35,757 nucleotides of DNA from contig JADKJB010000021.1 in assembly GCA_016722525.1 (NCBI GenBank), positions 1-35,757 of the forward strand, read 5' to 3'. Made by a program: the position numbers and the translations under genes. This DNA is from Bacteroidota bacterium. GTDB taxonomy: Bacteria > Bacteroidota > Bacteroidia > AKYH767-A > OLB10. Below, one piece after another: positions 1 through 11,345 of this stretch (position 1 is its first letter; every line of letters begins with the position of its first letter). The notes beneath the pieces are model-generated. The model was not told where the DNA came from, did not search any database, and was given only the letters and a program-made list of their open reading frames with translations.

Positions 1-3000
1 TTTAATACTGCAAGTTGAGTGATGGTAGCAGAAGTAGTAAATGTACAGTCCGTGAAATCTGTTACTGTAACTGTATAAGTGCCTAAAACAACATTGATAA
101 GATCCTGAGAGGTGCTCCGTTAGACCATAAATAGAAGAATAAGGTAAAGTACCATTGGTAACAGTAATAAAAACAGCACCTGTGGCACCACCATTACACC
201 TTACATTTCTAACAGAATCCACTACAGCCACGAGGTCCTGAACTAGTTCCAATATTTGAACTTTGAACTTTAGTACAAAGATTTAAATCAAGTAACTGTA
301 ACGTTATAAGATCCAGCACTCAGGTTGGTGTAAGTTGAGTAGTAAAACCATTACCTCCATAGATAAGTGTGAGAATAATCCCTCCTGTTGGGTTCGCCGT
401 AATTGATCCATTCGCCTGTCCACAGGAAGTGTTCGTAATTGAATTTCCAACAACTATCAATACGGGTTGCGACACAATAGTATCTGCAACAACCGAACAA
501 AGGTTAGCATCGGTTATAATAACAGTATAGGTTCCAGCAGCTTAATGACATATCCACAGGTTATTGCACTGTTAGACCAAGAATAGGTATACAGACAACT
601 AGATTACGGTTACACTAATAAATATACCACCCATTGATTCGCCACCATTACATTTGCATTTTTACTGAATCAATAACTACCAAAAGGAGCGCCGGCAGCT
701 ATAACGGTTGCAACTCTTTGTCGTGTACACAATTTGCATCAGTTATTGTAACGGTATATGAACCTACAGCAAGACTCAGAAATAGTTGGTGTTGCTAGGC
801 CAATGTTCCACAACAATAGAAAATGGTGGGGTGCCACAAAAACAGAAATAGTTGCAGCACCATTAAGCTATTCCACAACTTGCATTTATAACCTGAGAAC
901 TAGAGTCGTTGAGAGCTGTTAATGGCTGAGTGATATAATAGAACTTGTTGTTGAAGTACAAAGACCACATCAGTAACTTGGTTACAGTATATGTACCGGA
1001 GAATATGACATTAATAATATCTTGAGTGGGCTCCATTTGACCATGATAACTAGTAGTTAGTACGCCGGGCAAATATAAATTTTCCCGGTGAGCCCACCAA
1101 AACATTGACATTAATAACACTGTCAATTGCAATTTGTGGATACCACTGTATTTATGGCGTTGTCGAAGTGCGCTGACGAAATGCACAGATTAGCATCAGT
1201 AATTGTTACCGTATTATAAGACCAGGAGCTAAGGATGAAACTGTTTGTGCCTTAGTTTGAAGGATTATTCCGATAAATATGTATAAGGAAGAGTACCTCC
1301 AAATGGAAAAGCGGTCAAAGCACCATTCAATAAACCACAAGATGCATTAGTGACTTGAATAGAATCATTCAGTAATAAAGGTTGCGATACTATGGTGTCA
1401 AAAATAACCTGGCAATTATTAAAATCCGTAACAGTAACCGTATAAGGCCCAGCAATTACATTATTCAGGTCTTGAGTTAAAGCTCCATTCGACCATAAAT
1501 AGGAATAGGATTGCACGCCTCCTGATACGCTGATAAATATACCTCCTGTGGCACCGTTGAAACATCTAACATCTCTTAAAGAGTCTAAAGCAATTACCGG
1601 CGCTCCAAGATTACTCACATTTGCCACACGGATTCTAGTGCATAAATTAGCATCAGTAATAGTTAGAGAATAAACCCCTGAAGGCAACACACTAATTGTA
1701 TTTGAGTTGTTTGAATTATTCAAAGATATGTATAAGGGAAGTTCCTGAATAAGGAAACACAGTAACACTGCCATTTGAAGCACCACAACTTGAATTAATT
1801 ATCTGAACCGAATCATTTAAGGCTTTAAAGGCGAGTAACAATTCCACTTACGGTGGAAGTACAAAGGTTAGCATCTGTAACGGTGACAGTATAAGTGTTA
1901 GCAACAACATTGGTAATATCCTGTGAAGTTGCACTATTAGACCAGGTTAGTTATAAGAGTAATCACCCGTTTACAAATAAACACGCCGCCTGTTAACACG
2001 ACAAAGCAACGCACACTTCTCACCGATCAAGTGCAGCAACAGGTCCTGTGGTATTAGTAATTGTGGCAGTCCCGTTGGCGGAGTACACAAAGTGGCATCA
2101 GTAATAGTTACCGTATAAGAGCCGGGAGCCAATGTTGAAATTGTTTGAGTGGTTTTGCGAATTACTCAGAGATACGTATAAGGAGAGGTTCCATTATAAG
2201 GAAAACAATAATAAGACCATTGTTTAAACCACATGTTGGATTCGTAACCCAAACAGAATCATTAATGCTGCTAATGGCTCAGATAATGATTCCACTTATG
2301 GTGGAAGTACAAAGATTAGCATCGGTAACGGTGACAGTATAAGTGTTAGCAACAACATTTGTAATATCCTGTGAAGTTGCGCTATTAGACCAGGAATAGG
2401 TATAAGGAAGCAATCCTCCGGTTACAGAAATAAATACACCGCCTGTTGCTCCTCAAAGCACCGTACACTTCGTACTGAACAGACGCTGCAATGGGTCCGG
2501 AAATGGCTTATTGACCACTGATGCAATTCATGACGGGTACATAAATTTAGCATCAGTAATTGTTACCGTATAAGAACCGGGAGCCAGGTTTGAAATGGTT
2601 TGAGTGGTTTGGTGCTACAAGTAGGTATATGGAGCAGTTCCACTAAAGGAAAAACAATGATAGCGCCGTTATTTAAACCACAGGGAGAATTAGTGACCCG
2701 AACCGAATCATTTAAAGGCGGCTAATGGATTGGTAACAAGCAATTCCCCACGGTGGAAGTACAAAGGTTAGCATCGGTAACGGTGACAGTATAAGTGTTA
2801 GCAACAACATTTGTTATATCCTGAGAAGTTGCACTATTAGACCAGGAGTAGCTATAAGGAAGCAATCCGCCGGTTACAGAAATAAACACGCCGCCTGTTG
2901 CCCCGCCAAAGCAACGCACACTTCTCACCGAATCAAGTGCTGCAACAGGTCCTGGTGTATTAGTAATTGAAGCAGTCCGTTGACGGGTACACAAATTAGC

Positions 3001-6000
3001 ATCGGTAATTGTTACCGTATAAGAGCCGGGTGCCAGTGTTGAAATTGTTTGAGTGGTTTGCGAATTACTCCAGAGATAGGTATAAGGAGAAGTTCCATCA
3101 TAAGGGAAAACAATTATAGAACCATTGTTTAAACCACATGTTGGATTCGTAACCCGAACTGAATCATTTAATGCTGCTAATGGCTGGGTAACAATTCCAC
3201 TTATGGTGGAAGTACAAAGATTAGCATCGGTAACGGTAACAGTATAAGTGTTAGCAACAACATTTGTAATATCCTGTGAAGTTGCGCTATTAGACCAGGA
3301 ATAGGTATAAGGAAGCAATCCTCCGGTTACAGAAATAAATACACCGCCTGTTGCTCCTCCAAAGCACCGTACACTTCGCACTGAATCGAGCGCTGCAATG
3401 GGCCCGGAAATATTGACCACTGATGCAATTCGCTGACGGGTACATAAATTCGCATCAGTAATTGTTACCGTATAAGAACCGGGAGCCAGGTTTGAAATGG
3501 TTTGAGTGGTTTGTGAATTGCTCCACAAGTAGGTATATGGAGCGGTTCCACTATAAGGAAAAACAATGATAGAGCCGTTGTTTAAACCACAGGGAGAATT
3601 AGTGACCCGGACCGAATCATTTAAGGCAGCTGCAGGCTGACCCACAACTCCTGTAACCACAGCAGTACACAAATTTGCATCCGTGACAGTTACCGTATAA
3701 TTACCAACTATCAGATTAGTAATATCTTGTGAAACTGCAGTATTTGACCATAAATAAGTAAGAGGAATGGTACCTCCTGAAACCAGAAATAAACACCCCG
3801 CTGGTAGCCCCTCAAAGCAACCACATTTCGAACCGAATCGAGCACGGCCACAGGACCCGCGATATTAACAACTGAAACAGTCCGCTGACGGGTACATAAA
3901 TTAGCATCTGTAATTGTCACCGTATAACTACCCGGGGTCAGGTTAGAAATAGTTTGAGTGGTAAGAGAATTATTCCATAAGTACGTATATGGAGATGTTC
4001 CATTGTAAGGAAAACTAATAATTGATCCATTGTTCAATCCACATCGAGCATTAGTCACCCTGACAGAATCATTTAAAGCAGCTAAGGGCTGCGTAACAAT
4101 TCCATCAACAGTTGCGGTACAAAAATTTGCATCGGTAACAGTCACTGTATAAGTGCCAATTATGAGACCGGTGATATCTTGTGAGGTAGCAGTATTTGAC
4201 CATAAATATCCATAAGGACCGGCACCACTGAAACTGAAATAAACACGCCGCGGTGGCATCCACTCCAAAACATTTTTACACTGCGAATTGAATCAACAAC
4301 GACAACAGGACCGGAATTTATTTGAAACCAAAACCGAACTTTGACGAGTACATAAGTTGGCATCAGTAGTGTAACTGTATACGTACCAGCAGCAAGGTTT
4401 GAAATGGTTTGCGTAGTTTGTGAAGTACTCAGAGATAATTATAAGGTGCAGTTCCTAGTAAGGAAACACGGTCACCGAACCGGTACTAATATTGCAATTT
4501 TGTGTTTGTAATCTGTACTGAATCATTTAAAAAGTCAGTTGAGAAATCAGTACATTTGTTGAAGCTGTCCATAAATCTGCATCAATAACAGTGACCGTAT
4601 AAGTGCCAGCAACTAATCCTATAACATCTTCAGTAGTTGCTGTATTTGACCATAAGTAAGTAAAAGGGTCATTGCCATCAGTAACAGAAATATAAGCAGC
4701 ACCAGTATTGGTACCATTACAAACTATATTTGTAACAGGTCCACCACTACCTGTGGGGGTACTCGAGAAATAACAATGGCTGTATCAACGAGTACGCAAT
4801 TATTTTGATCAGTAACTGTTAAAGTATAGTTACCTGCATCCGGGTTACTAATTGATGAAATAGTAATTCCATTAGACCATAAATAGGTATAGCCGGGAGA
4901 CCCTCCACTGCAAATGCAATTACAGAACCATTGTTGTTGTTGCAGGTTTCAGGAATAATTGAGAAGTCAATAGTAACTGAATCTGCTTCAGGAACAACAA
5001 TTGTTTGGATTGCGTACAATTCTTAACATCAGTAATTGTGACTGTGGCAGGTACCTGCCGGAAGTCCTGTTAGGTCCTGTGTGAGAAGCACCGTTTGACC
5101 ATAAATAAGTAACAGGTGAAATTGCCGCAAACACATCAATATAAATAGCACCATCTAAAAGTCCGGGACAACTGGTACTCAAAATTGAATCGACAATTAT
5201 TGCACATGGACCAAGAGCATTAAATATAACTGCAACATCTGTGGCTGTACATAAATTAGCATCAGTCACTGTAATGGTGTAAGATCCAGGAAGTAGATTA
5301 AAATTCAAATCAGAAGTTTCTCCATTTGACCATTGGTAGGTATAGGGAGGAGTTCCTCCTGTTGGAGAAACAGATGCAAAACCATCAGGTGCTGCATTCG
5401 CATCCACTGTTACTAATCCCAGTTCAATGGAATCGGGTTGACTGACGAGTGTATCAAAAACTCCAAGGCAACCATTGTCATCAGTTATAGTTACTGAATA
5501 ATTTCCGGCAATCAGCCCTGAAACATCTTCAGTTAAGCTTCCATTCGACCACAAAAACTGATATCCACCTACTCCGCCAAATACATCAATATTGATAGCA
5601 CCATCAGACAAACTATAACAAGATACACTATCCACAGAAGCTAATGAAACCGAAATTAAGTCAGGTTCCACAATCTGAACAACATCAATAGTTGTATCTA
5701 AATCGGCATCTATAACAGTCACAGTATATGTGCCACCGGCAATACCGGTCAGATCTTCAGTTGTTGCTCCGGAAGACCACAAAATATTGAAAGGTGCAGT
5801 CCCACCAATGATAGTCATATCAATGGAACCATCGGAGGCACCATTACAGGAAACGTTTACTCCATTATAATCGCTTACTACAAATGTCAAAGTAAAAGGA
5901 GCAGCAGCGCTTTTGAATTTTTCAGATTCTTTACTGAAAACGGTTAATGAAAAAGCACAGATGATAAAAATAGTAATGAAGAATGAGCTGATCGCATTCA

Positions 6001-6040
6001 AGCATTTTTTTTGAAATAAAAGTTCCTTTATCGGCACCAA
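1..6040 (-). CDS. Giant SprB-repeat cell-surface adhesin, N-terminal part, frameshifted, truncated by left window edge
   Basis: All of this region codes on the minus strand for tandem SprB-type modules, recognisable by GG..PYTY.WSN and the ending YTVTVTDANLCT. The first 350 residues are in one frame: a signal-peptide-like hydrophobic stretch (about residues 16-36, ISSFFITIFIICAFSLTVF) followed by four diverged modules. After that the frame is broken many times, with readable pieces at 4819-5019, 4160-4363, 3711-4268, 2722-3672, 1265-1786 and 863-1186, and module fragments continue to base 1. SprB repeats occur in giant Bacteroidota adhesins, including the gliding adhesin SprB, often exported by the type IX system; the C-terminal sorting domain would lie outside the window, so that route is inferred. 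The start is uncertain: the in-frame candidates are TTG at 6040 and GTG at 6037, with no in-frame ATG. The breaks could be pseudogene decay, but breaks in nearby essential genes favour consensus errors. Confidence 0.85.
1830..4300 (-). repeat. Higher-order tandem repeat, about 453 bp (two SprB modules, 151 residues) per unit
   Basis: The motif GGTGGAAGTACAAAG and its surroundings recur at about 1852, 2300, 2752 and 3205, spaced 448, 452 and 453 bp. More diverged copies follow near 3658 and 4111. One unit encodes two different modules: A carries CGLNNGS near its start and ends DANLCTRQR, B carries VRCFGGATGG and ends DANLCTST. Within each type the copies are nearly identical, while A and B differ clearly, so the two-module block is what was duplicated. 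Copies at 1852 and 2300 contain more indels than those at 2752 and 3205, as expected when reads are misplaced among near-identical repeats. Confidence 0.85.
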
Positions 6041-6111
6041 TTTAAATTAAAATTATAAGATCCTGATTTTAGGCTGATTAAATGCAGTAGGAAATATGCA
6101 GTTTCAATTAA

Positions 6112-6119
6112 CAAAGATA
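6112..6119 (-). promoter_or_regulatory. Probable -7 box of the SprB-repeat adhesin
   Basis: On the minus strand this reads TATCTTTG, an exact match to the Bacteroidota -7 consensus TAnnTTTG, about 70 bases before the adhesin start. A TTG lies 24 bases upstream, slightly further than usual for the -33 element. It sits in the 196-bp gap between the end of nuoN and the adhesin, and suggests that the adhesin is transcribed separately from nuo. The rest of the gap shows no other feature. Confidence 0.5.
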
Positions 6120-6236
6120 CAAAAATTGGGAGAAACTAACCTGCAAACCAAGTGAAATAAGGTGTTTGAGGCGAATTTGTTTTCAACAAAAGAGAAATAA
6201 CTGTCTCAATTTTATAACCTTTTGATTTAAAGACCT

Positions 6237-7609
6237 TTAAATGAGATACATAATAAAGCCTGGAACAATTCCGAGGAGGATAGTTAAAACCAGTACAATT
6301 GAGAGTAAGAAATTGAAATTAGCCGGTACGTCAATTGAACCGACTCTCTGTCAGCAGGTTGAAAAATTGTAATAATAACCTTAAAATAATAGTAAACTCC
6401 TATTAATGAACTAATTACAGCTACCAGCACCAACCAGGTATACTCACTTTTCATGGCACCCATAAAAATATAATACTTCGCGAAAAAGCCTGCCACGGGA
6501 GGAATTCCAGCCAAAGAAAGCATCACTAAGGTGATCACAAAAGCAGCGAATTTATTCACTTTTGAGAAGCCCTTCAGTGAGGCAATATTTTCATTACCAT
6601 TTTTGGTCATCAGTAATACAATAGCAAAAACGCCAATTGAACCAATAGAATAGGCAGCCGCATAAAGTAACAATGCACCTTTAGAAATGTCGTTCATTGC
6701 AACAATTGCCATCAACATATAGCCGGCATGTGAGATGCTTGAATAAGCCAGCATTCTTTTAAAACTTTTCTGGTAAACAGCCATAATATTTCCCAGAAGC
6801 ATGGTAATAGCTGAAAAAATAGCGATCACAGGAGCCCACCAATCCGACAATCCTGAGAATGAAACGGAAAAGAGGCGCAAAAATGCAGCAAAAGCAGCAG
6901 TTTTTACGACTGTCGACATATAGGCAGTAACCGGTGAAGGGGCTCCTTCATAAACATCCGGAGCCCAAAAATGGAAAGGTGCAGCAGATATTTTAAATGA
7001 CAATCCAGTCATAATTAGTAAGACACCGGCATAAAAAATAGCAGGGATATTTGCTTTATTGGCAGCTGCATAGGCTGCTATTTCCTGCAAATTAAAAGTT
7101 CCTGTGGTACCATATATAAGTGCTATTCCGAACAGTAGAAACCCAGTAGCAAAAGCTCCCATCATAAAATATTTAAATCCGGATTCATTGGATCTAAGTT
7201 CATTTTTATTACTGGCTGCCATTATATACATAGCAATAGAAAGAATTTCAAGGCCAATAAAAAACATGGTAAGATCGGCATAACTCACCATCACCAAAGC
7301 GCCCGCCAGAGAGAACGCAAGAAGTGCGGTAAAATCGGATTCGTGTGAAGTATTCCTCACAAAATCCTTACTGAGTATAAACCACAAAAAAGTTATTACA
7401 ATCATCAAACCTGAAAAAGCAATTGCATAATTGTCGAAAAACATCATATCACTGTAATATCTGATATTGGTATCCCAATCAGCAACAGCAAGACCAAAGG
7501 CGAGCAATAAGCCAACCAACACAACAGGATAGATGGCCTTCTTGAAATTTAATATTTCAGCAAGCATTGCAAAAACGCCAATTCCTGTAATTGCTAATAG
7601 GGTATTCAT
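6237..7609 (-). CDS. nuoN: NADH-quinone oxidoreductase subunit N (frameshift near C-terminus)
   Basis: Membrane antiporter-like subunit of respiratory complex I, one of the proton-pumping channels. It has about 14 hydrophobic segments. The conserved glutamate lies in GLEILSIAMYIM and the channel lysine in LSFKISAAPFHFWAPDVYEG, both typical of NuoN. The raw frame stops early at 6284, but a base missing at about 6341-6346 restores the ending DVPANFNFLLSIVLVLTILL and a stop at 6237, giving about 457 residues, the normal length. It is the last gene of the nuo operon and starts 18 bases after nuoM ends. The frameshift is best explained as a sequencing error because the downstream frame is still good coding sequence. 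Confidence 0.95.
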
Positions 7610-7627
7610 TGCCTGTTCATTTCTATA

Positions 7628-9085
7628 TTAACTTATTACACCAGCCTTATTCAATATCAGTTGCAGAGAAGGCTCGGCTATATCCAATAACGGTTTAGGA
7701 TATACGCCAGCGGCAATAACCAACACCGAAATAATAATCAATAATATTTTTTCATTTATGGTGAGTGGAACAAAATCAGTCGCCGCCGAAGTTGTATTCC
7801 CAAGCATAATAGTTTGATATGCGCGCAACATGTAAACAGCTCCAAAAATCACAGTGAGACCGGCGAAGGCTGCTACCCAGGCACTGTAACTATAAATTCC
7901 GGCAAGCAACATAAACTCACCAATAAAACCATTCGTAAGGGGCAAGGCGATACTGCCCAGCATAATAATCATGAAACCAACAGCAAGTGGAGTGGAAACA
8001 TTCGCAATGCCGCCCAGTTCTTTCATTTCACTTAACTTGAAACGATGTTGCAGAATATCAGCAATGAAAAACAAACCAACAGCATTCACGCCATGACTGA
8101 TCATCTGATAAGTTCCACCTTGCAATCCCATCATATTTAAAGATAAAATACCTGCAGCAATTAATCCAACGTGAGCGATAGAAGAATAAGCGATTAAACG
8201 TTTGAAATCTTTTTGAGCAATTGCCATGGCAGAACTGTAGAGAATTCCAAGAACAGACAGTCCAATTGCCAGCCAGGACCATTGTGCAATGCCATCAGGT
8301 AAAACAGGCAGCATCCACCTGATAATGCCATACAATCCCATTTTAAGCATGATACCTGAAAGCAACATGGTGCCTTGAGTTGGCGCATTTGTATAGGTAT
8401 CGGGCTGCCATGTGTGCAGCGGGAATATAGGAATTTTGATTGCGAAGGCCAGGAAGAAAGCCCAAAACAACCAACTTTGCTGTTCAGGAGAAAGCACCAG
8501 AGCATAAAATGCATCAATATCAAATGAATGTGTTCCAGGAGTTTGAAGATAAATATAAATCAAACCCACCAACATGACCAAACTACCTGATAGCGTATAT
8601 ATGAAAAACTTAAGTGTTATTCTGGCTCTGTCTTTTCCACCCCAGAGCAGGCAAATAAACCAAATTGGAATAAGAGCCAATTCCCAGAATACATAAAACA
8701 AAAACCCATCGAGAGAAGAGAAAACGCCGATCAGAGCAAATTGCATCAGGAATATTAAACTGAAATAATTTTTATGATCAGGGATATTTCTGTCGAATGT
8801 TGAAAAGATAATTAGTGGAACAAGAACGTTAGTAAGCAGTATCAATATCACGCTTAAGCCATCAATGCCCACTTTAAAACTAATGCCCATATTTTCAACC
8901 CAGAATTGATCAAAAACAAACTGTGTTCCACCCAAAGGATTGAACATAGTAAGTTTCCATATGATATCAGCTAACGGCACCAATGAAAGCAGGAGCGCAG
9001 CCCTGGATGCCTGCTTTGGATCTGAAACCAGTCTTATAGCCAGCATCCCTAAAAGGGGAAATATGAACATCATCAAAGTCAGCAT
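7628..9085 (-). CDS. nuoM: NADH-quinone oxidoreductase subunit M
   Basis: Antiporter-like proton-pumping membrane subunit of complex I. It is intact at 485 residues. The conserved glutamate is in FYVFWELALIPIWF and the channel lysine in AFAIKIPIFPLHTWQPDTYT, the family signature region. I start it at the ATG at 9085 (MLTLMMFIFPLLG), which matches the usual NuoM N-terminus and lies just after the nuoL stop at 9093. An upstream in-frame TTG at 9124 would add 13 residues and overlap nuoL by 32 bases, and is less likely. It sits between nuoL and nuoN in the usual order. Confidence 0.97.
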   Translation of the reverse strand: MLTLMMFIFPLLGMLAIRLVSDPKQASRAALLLSLVPLADIIWKLTMFNPLGGTQFVFDQFWVENMGISFKVGIDGLSVILILLTNVLVPLIIFSTFDRNIPDHKNYFSLIFLMQFALIGVFSSLDGFLFYVFWELALIPIWFICLLWGGKDRARITLKFFIYTLSGSLVMLVGLIYIYLQTPGTHSFDIDAFYALVLSPEQQSWLFWAFFLAFAIKIPIFPLHTWQPDTYTNAPTQGTMLLSGIMLKMGLYGIIRWMLPVLPDGIAQWSWLAIGLSVLGILYSSAMAIAQKDFKRLIAYSSIAHVGLIAAGILSLNMMGLQGGTYQMISHGVNAVGLFFIADILQHRFKLSEMKELGGIANVSTPLAVGFMIIMLGSIALPLTNGFIGEFMLLAGIYSYSAWVAAFAGLTVIFGAVYMLRAYQTIMLGNTTSAATDFVPLTINEKILLIIISVLVIAAGVYPKPLLDIAEPSLQLILNKAGVIS

Positions 9086-9092
9086 TCCAGTA

Positions 9093-10991
9093 TCAGATAA
9101 CAAGCTTAAAAACCAATAATACAATAATTGCTATGACCATTCCAAACAGATAAATTCCCAGGTGGCCAGATTGTGTAAACTTCAATAAACCTGCAGCACC
9201 ATTCGTCATTTGTCCGAAAGAATTCACAATTCTATCAATGAAACCTTTTTCAATCCACTCATAACTGAATTTAGATAACACATTCATAGGTTTAGTAATG
9301 ACTGCATCATAAAATTCGTCTATGTAAAACTTATTTGCCAGCACTTTTTGCAAACCATTAAGTTGTGTTTCTTCCTGAGGCACGTGAGCATGCGTAACAT
9401 ATTTATTATAAGTTCCATAAATCACGACAGCTAAAATGACAAGAGTAGAACCAATTAAAACATATTCAAATGTATGTGACACTTCACCAAAATGATAGGA
9501 ATTGGCAAAAGCAACAATCGGTTGAAGGAAATCATTCAGCAGGTGTGGTGCATGGAAAATTTCAGGCAATCCAACAAAACCACCAACAGTACTTAATACA
9601 GCAAGTAGTATTAATGGCACAGTCATAGATACAGGTGATTCATGCAAATGATCGTGCTGATGCTTTGACCCTCTGAACGCGCCGTGAAAAGTGAGAAAAT
9701 AGAGGCGAAACATATACACTGCAGTTAGGACAGCTGTTATAGCAAGCACAGCAAATATAAATGGGGAATGAACAAATGATTTTGCAAGAATTTCATCTTT
9801 GGAAAAGAAACCTGCAAAAGGCGGAGCGCCGGCAATGGCAAGTGTCCCGATAAGGAAAGTTAAATGAGTAACGGGTAATGCTTTTTTGAGTGCTCCCATT
9901 TTGCGAATATCCTGTTCACCTCCCATAGCATGAATAACACTGCCGGCTCCGAGGAACAGCAACGCCTTAAAAAACGCATGAGTAACAACATGAAACAAGG
10001 CGGTAGTGTAGGCACCTACACCAAGTGCGACCACCATAAAACCTAATTGACTCACTGTAGAATAGGCAAGTACTTTTTTAATATCAGTTTGTTTAAGTCC
10101 TATTAATGCAGCAACAAATGCTGTGGCTAGTCCTATGATGGCTATGATCTCGGAACTAAAAGGAGCCATTACATATAGGACATTTGATCTCACCACCATA
10201 TAAATTCCAGCAGTAACCATAGTAGCTGCATGGATGAGCGCTGATACAGGAGTTGGTCCGGCCATTGCGTCAGGCAACCAGGTATATAAAGGTAACTGGG
10301 CACTTTTTCCTATGGCACCTACAAACAGCAATAAAGTAATTGCGGTAATAACGGGCTCATCAAATTTCATGAGCATTGCACCTGAAAAAACTGTTTTGTA
10401 ATCGAGTGATCCAAATGTTTGGAATATTAAAAACATCCCCAATAAAAACCCAAGGTCCCCTACTCTATTCATGATAAAGGCCTTTTTAGCCGCATCATTA
10501 TAATTATTGTTTTTAAACCAGAAGCCAATTAAAAGATAAGAACAGAGACCAACACCTTCCCAACCAACAAACATCAAAACATAACTTGATCCGAGAACCA
10601 ACAGCAACATAAAAAATACAAACAAGTTCAGGTAGGCAAAATACCTGGCATAATCAGGTTCGTTATGCATGTAACCGATTGAATAAACATGAATAAGAAA
10701 ACCTACTCCAGTAATAACGAGCAGCATAATTACGGAAAGTCTGTCAACGAGAAAACCAAAATTCAGTTCGAATGCACCGGCTTTAAGCCACTGAAAATAA
10801 TCGGCCTGAAAAACGGCATCAGGACTTTGAGTAAGTTGCACAAACAGGTTGAGAGAAATAACAAAACTTCCGAAAACCGTAAGGGAGGCAATCCATCCAC
10901 TCACATTAACGGGCAGCCGTTTGTTGGCAAGTCCATTAATGAGGAAACCTGCAAGAGGTAAAACCGGAATGAGCCAAAGTAAATTATTCAC
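9093..10991 (-). CDS. nuoL: NADH-quinone oxidoreductase subunit L
   Basis: Largest antiporter-like subunit of complex I, at the far end of the membrane arm, with a long lateral helix at the C-terminus. It is intact at 632 residues. Visible signatures are GWEGVGLCSYLLIGFWF with the conserved glutamate, and IGKSAQLPLYTWLPDAMAGP with the channel lysine, followed by TPVSALIHAATMVTAG. The start is GTG at 10991, giving MNNLLWLIPVLPLAGF, which fits the family; no ATG lies nearby upstream. The gap to nuoK is 28 bases. The last hydrophobic helix (HLGIYLFGMVIAIIVLLVF) anchors the lateral helix. Confidence 0.97.
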   Translation of the reverse strand: MNNLLWLIPVLPLAGFLINGLANKRLPVNVSGWIASLTVFGSFVISLNLFVQLTQSPDAVFQADYFQWLKAGAFELNFGFLVDRLSVIMLLVITGVGFLIHVYSIGYMHNEPDYARYFAYLNLFVFFMLLLVLGSSYVLMFVGWEGVGLCSYLLIGFWFKNNNYNDAAKKAFIMNRVGDLGFLLGMFLIFQTFGSLDYKTVFSGAMLMKFDEPVITAITLLLFVGAIGKSAQLPLYTWLPDAMAGPTPVSALIHAATMVTAGIYMVVRSNVLYVMAPFSSEIIAIIGLATAFVAALIGLKQTDIKKVLAYSTVSQLGFMVVALGVGAYTTALFHVVTHAFFKALLFLGAGSVIHAMGGEQDIRKMGALKKALPVTHLTFLIGTLAIAGAPPFAGFFSKDEILAKSFVHSPFIFAVLAITAVLTAVYMFRLYFLTFHGAFRGSKHQHDHLHESPVSMTVPLILLAVLSTVGGFVGLPEIFHAPHLLNDFLQPIVAFANSYHFGEVSHTFEYVLIGSTLVILAVVIYGTYNKYVTHAHVPQEETQLNGLQKVLANKFYIDEFYDAVITKPMNVLSKFSYEWIEKGFIDRIVNSFGQMTNGAAGLLKFTQSGHLGIYLFGMVIAIIVLLVFKLVI

Positions 10992-11019
10992 TTCAATTAA
11001 ATTTATTAGAGTTAAAGCG

Positions 11020-11343
11020 TTACCACTTTAATTTATTCATCACATCAATATCGATACTTCCAATATTCCTGAAAATCATTACAAGGATTGCAAGTCCTAC
11101 TGCAACTTCAGCAGCAGCAACAGCCATAATAAAGAACACCATAACTTGTCCGCCCGGGTCTGAGTGCATAACAGAGAAGGCAACGAGCAACAAATTAACA
11201 GCATTCAGCATGAGCTCAATGCACATAAAAATGACGATCGTATTTCTTCTGAACATGACACCAAGAACACCGATAGTAAATAATATTGACGCCAGGATGA
11301 CGTAATTATTAATTGAAACGATATCGAGGATAGAGTTATTCAT
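11020..11343 (-). CDS. nuoK: NADH-quinone oxidoreductase subunit K
   Basis: Small three-helix membrane subunit of complex I, taking part in the proton path between the quinone site and the antiporter subunits. The 107 residues match the usual length. The two buried glutamates conserved in NuoK are visible in CIELMLNAVNLLLVAFS and in AAAEVAVGLAILVMIF. It begins 2 bases after nuoJ ends, which indicates translational coupling in the operon. Confidence 0.97.
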   Translation of the reverse strand: MNNSILDIVSINNYVILASILFTIGVLGVMFRRNTIVIFMCIELMLNAVNLLLVAFSVMHSDPGGQVMVFFIMAVAAAEVAVGLAILVMIFRNIGSIDIDVMNKLKW

Positions 11344-11345
11344 TA

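Noticed and set aside
2145..2342. Plus-strand open frame inside the adhesin repeat region
   Set aside because: It is antisense to the SprB modules, appears only because of frame breaks and repeat composition, and has no recognisable domain.
1..5000. Direct repeats with regular spacing, resembling a CRISPR array at first sight
   Set aside because: The repeats are long, coding and in register with SprB modules; there are no short identical repeats with unrelated spacers of 30-40 bases.
7628..9124. nuoM start at 9124
   Set aside because: It is a TTG that overlaps nuoL by 32 bases, while the ATG at 9085 fits the family N-terminus.
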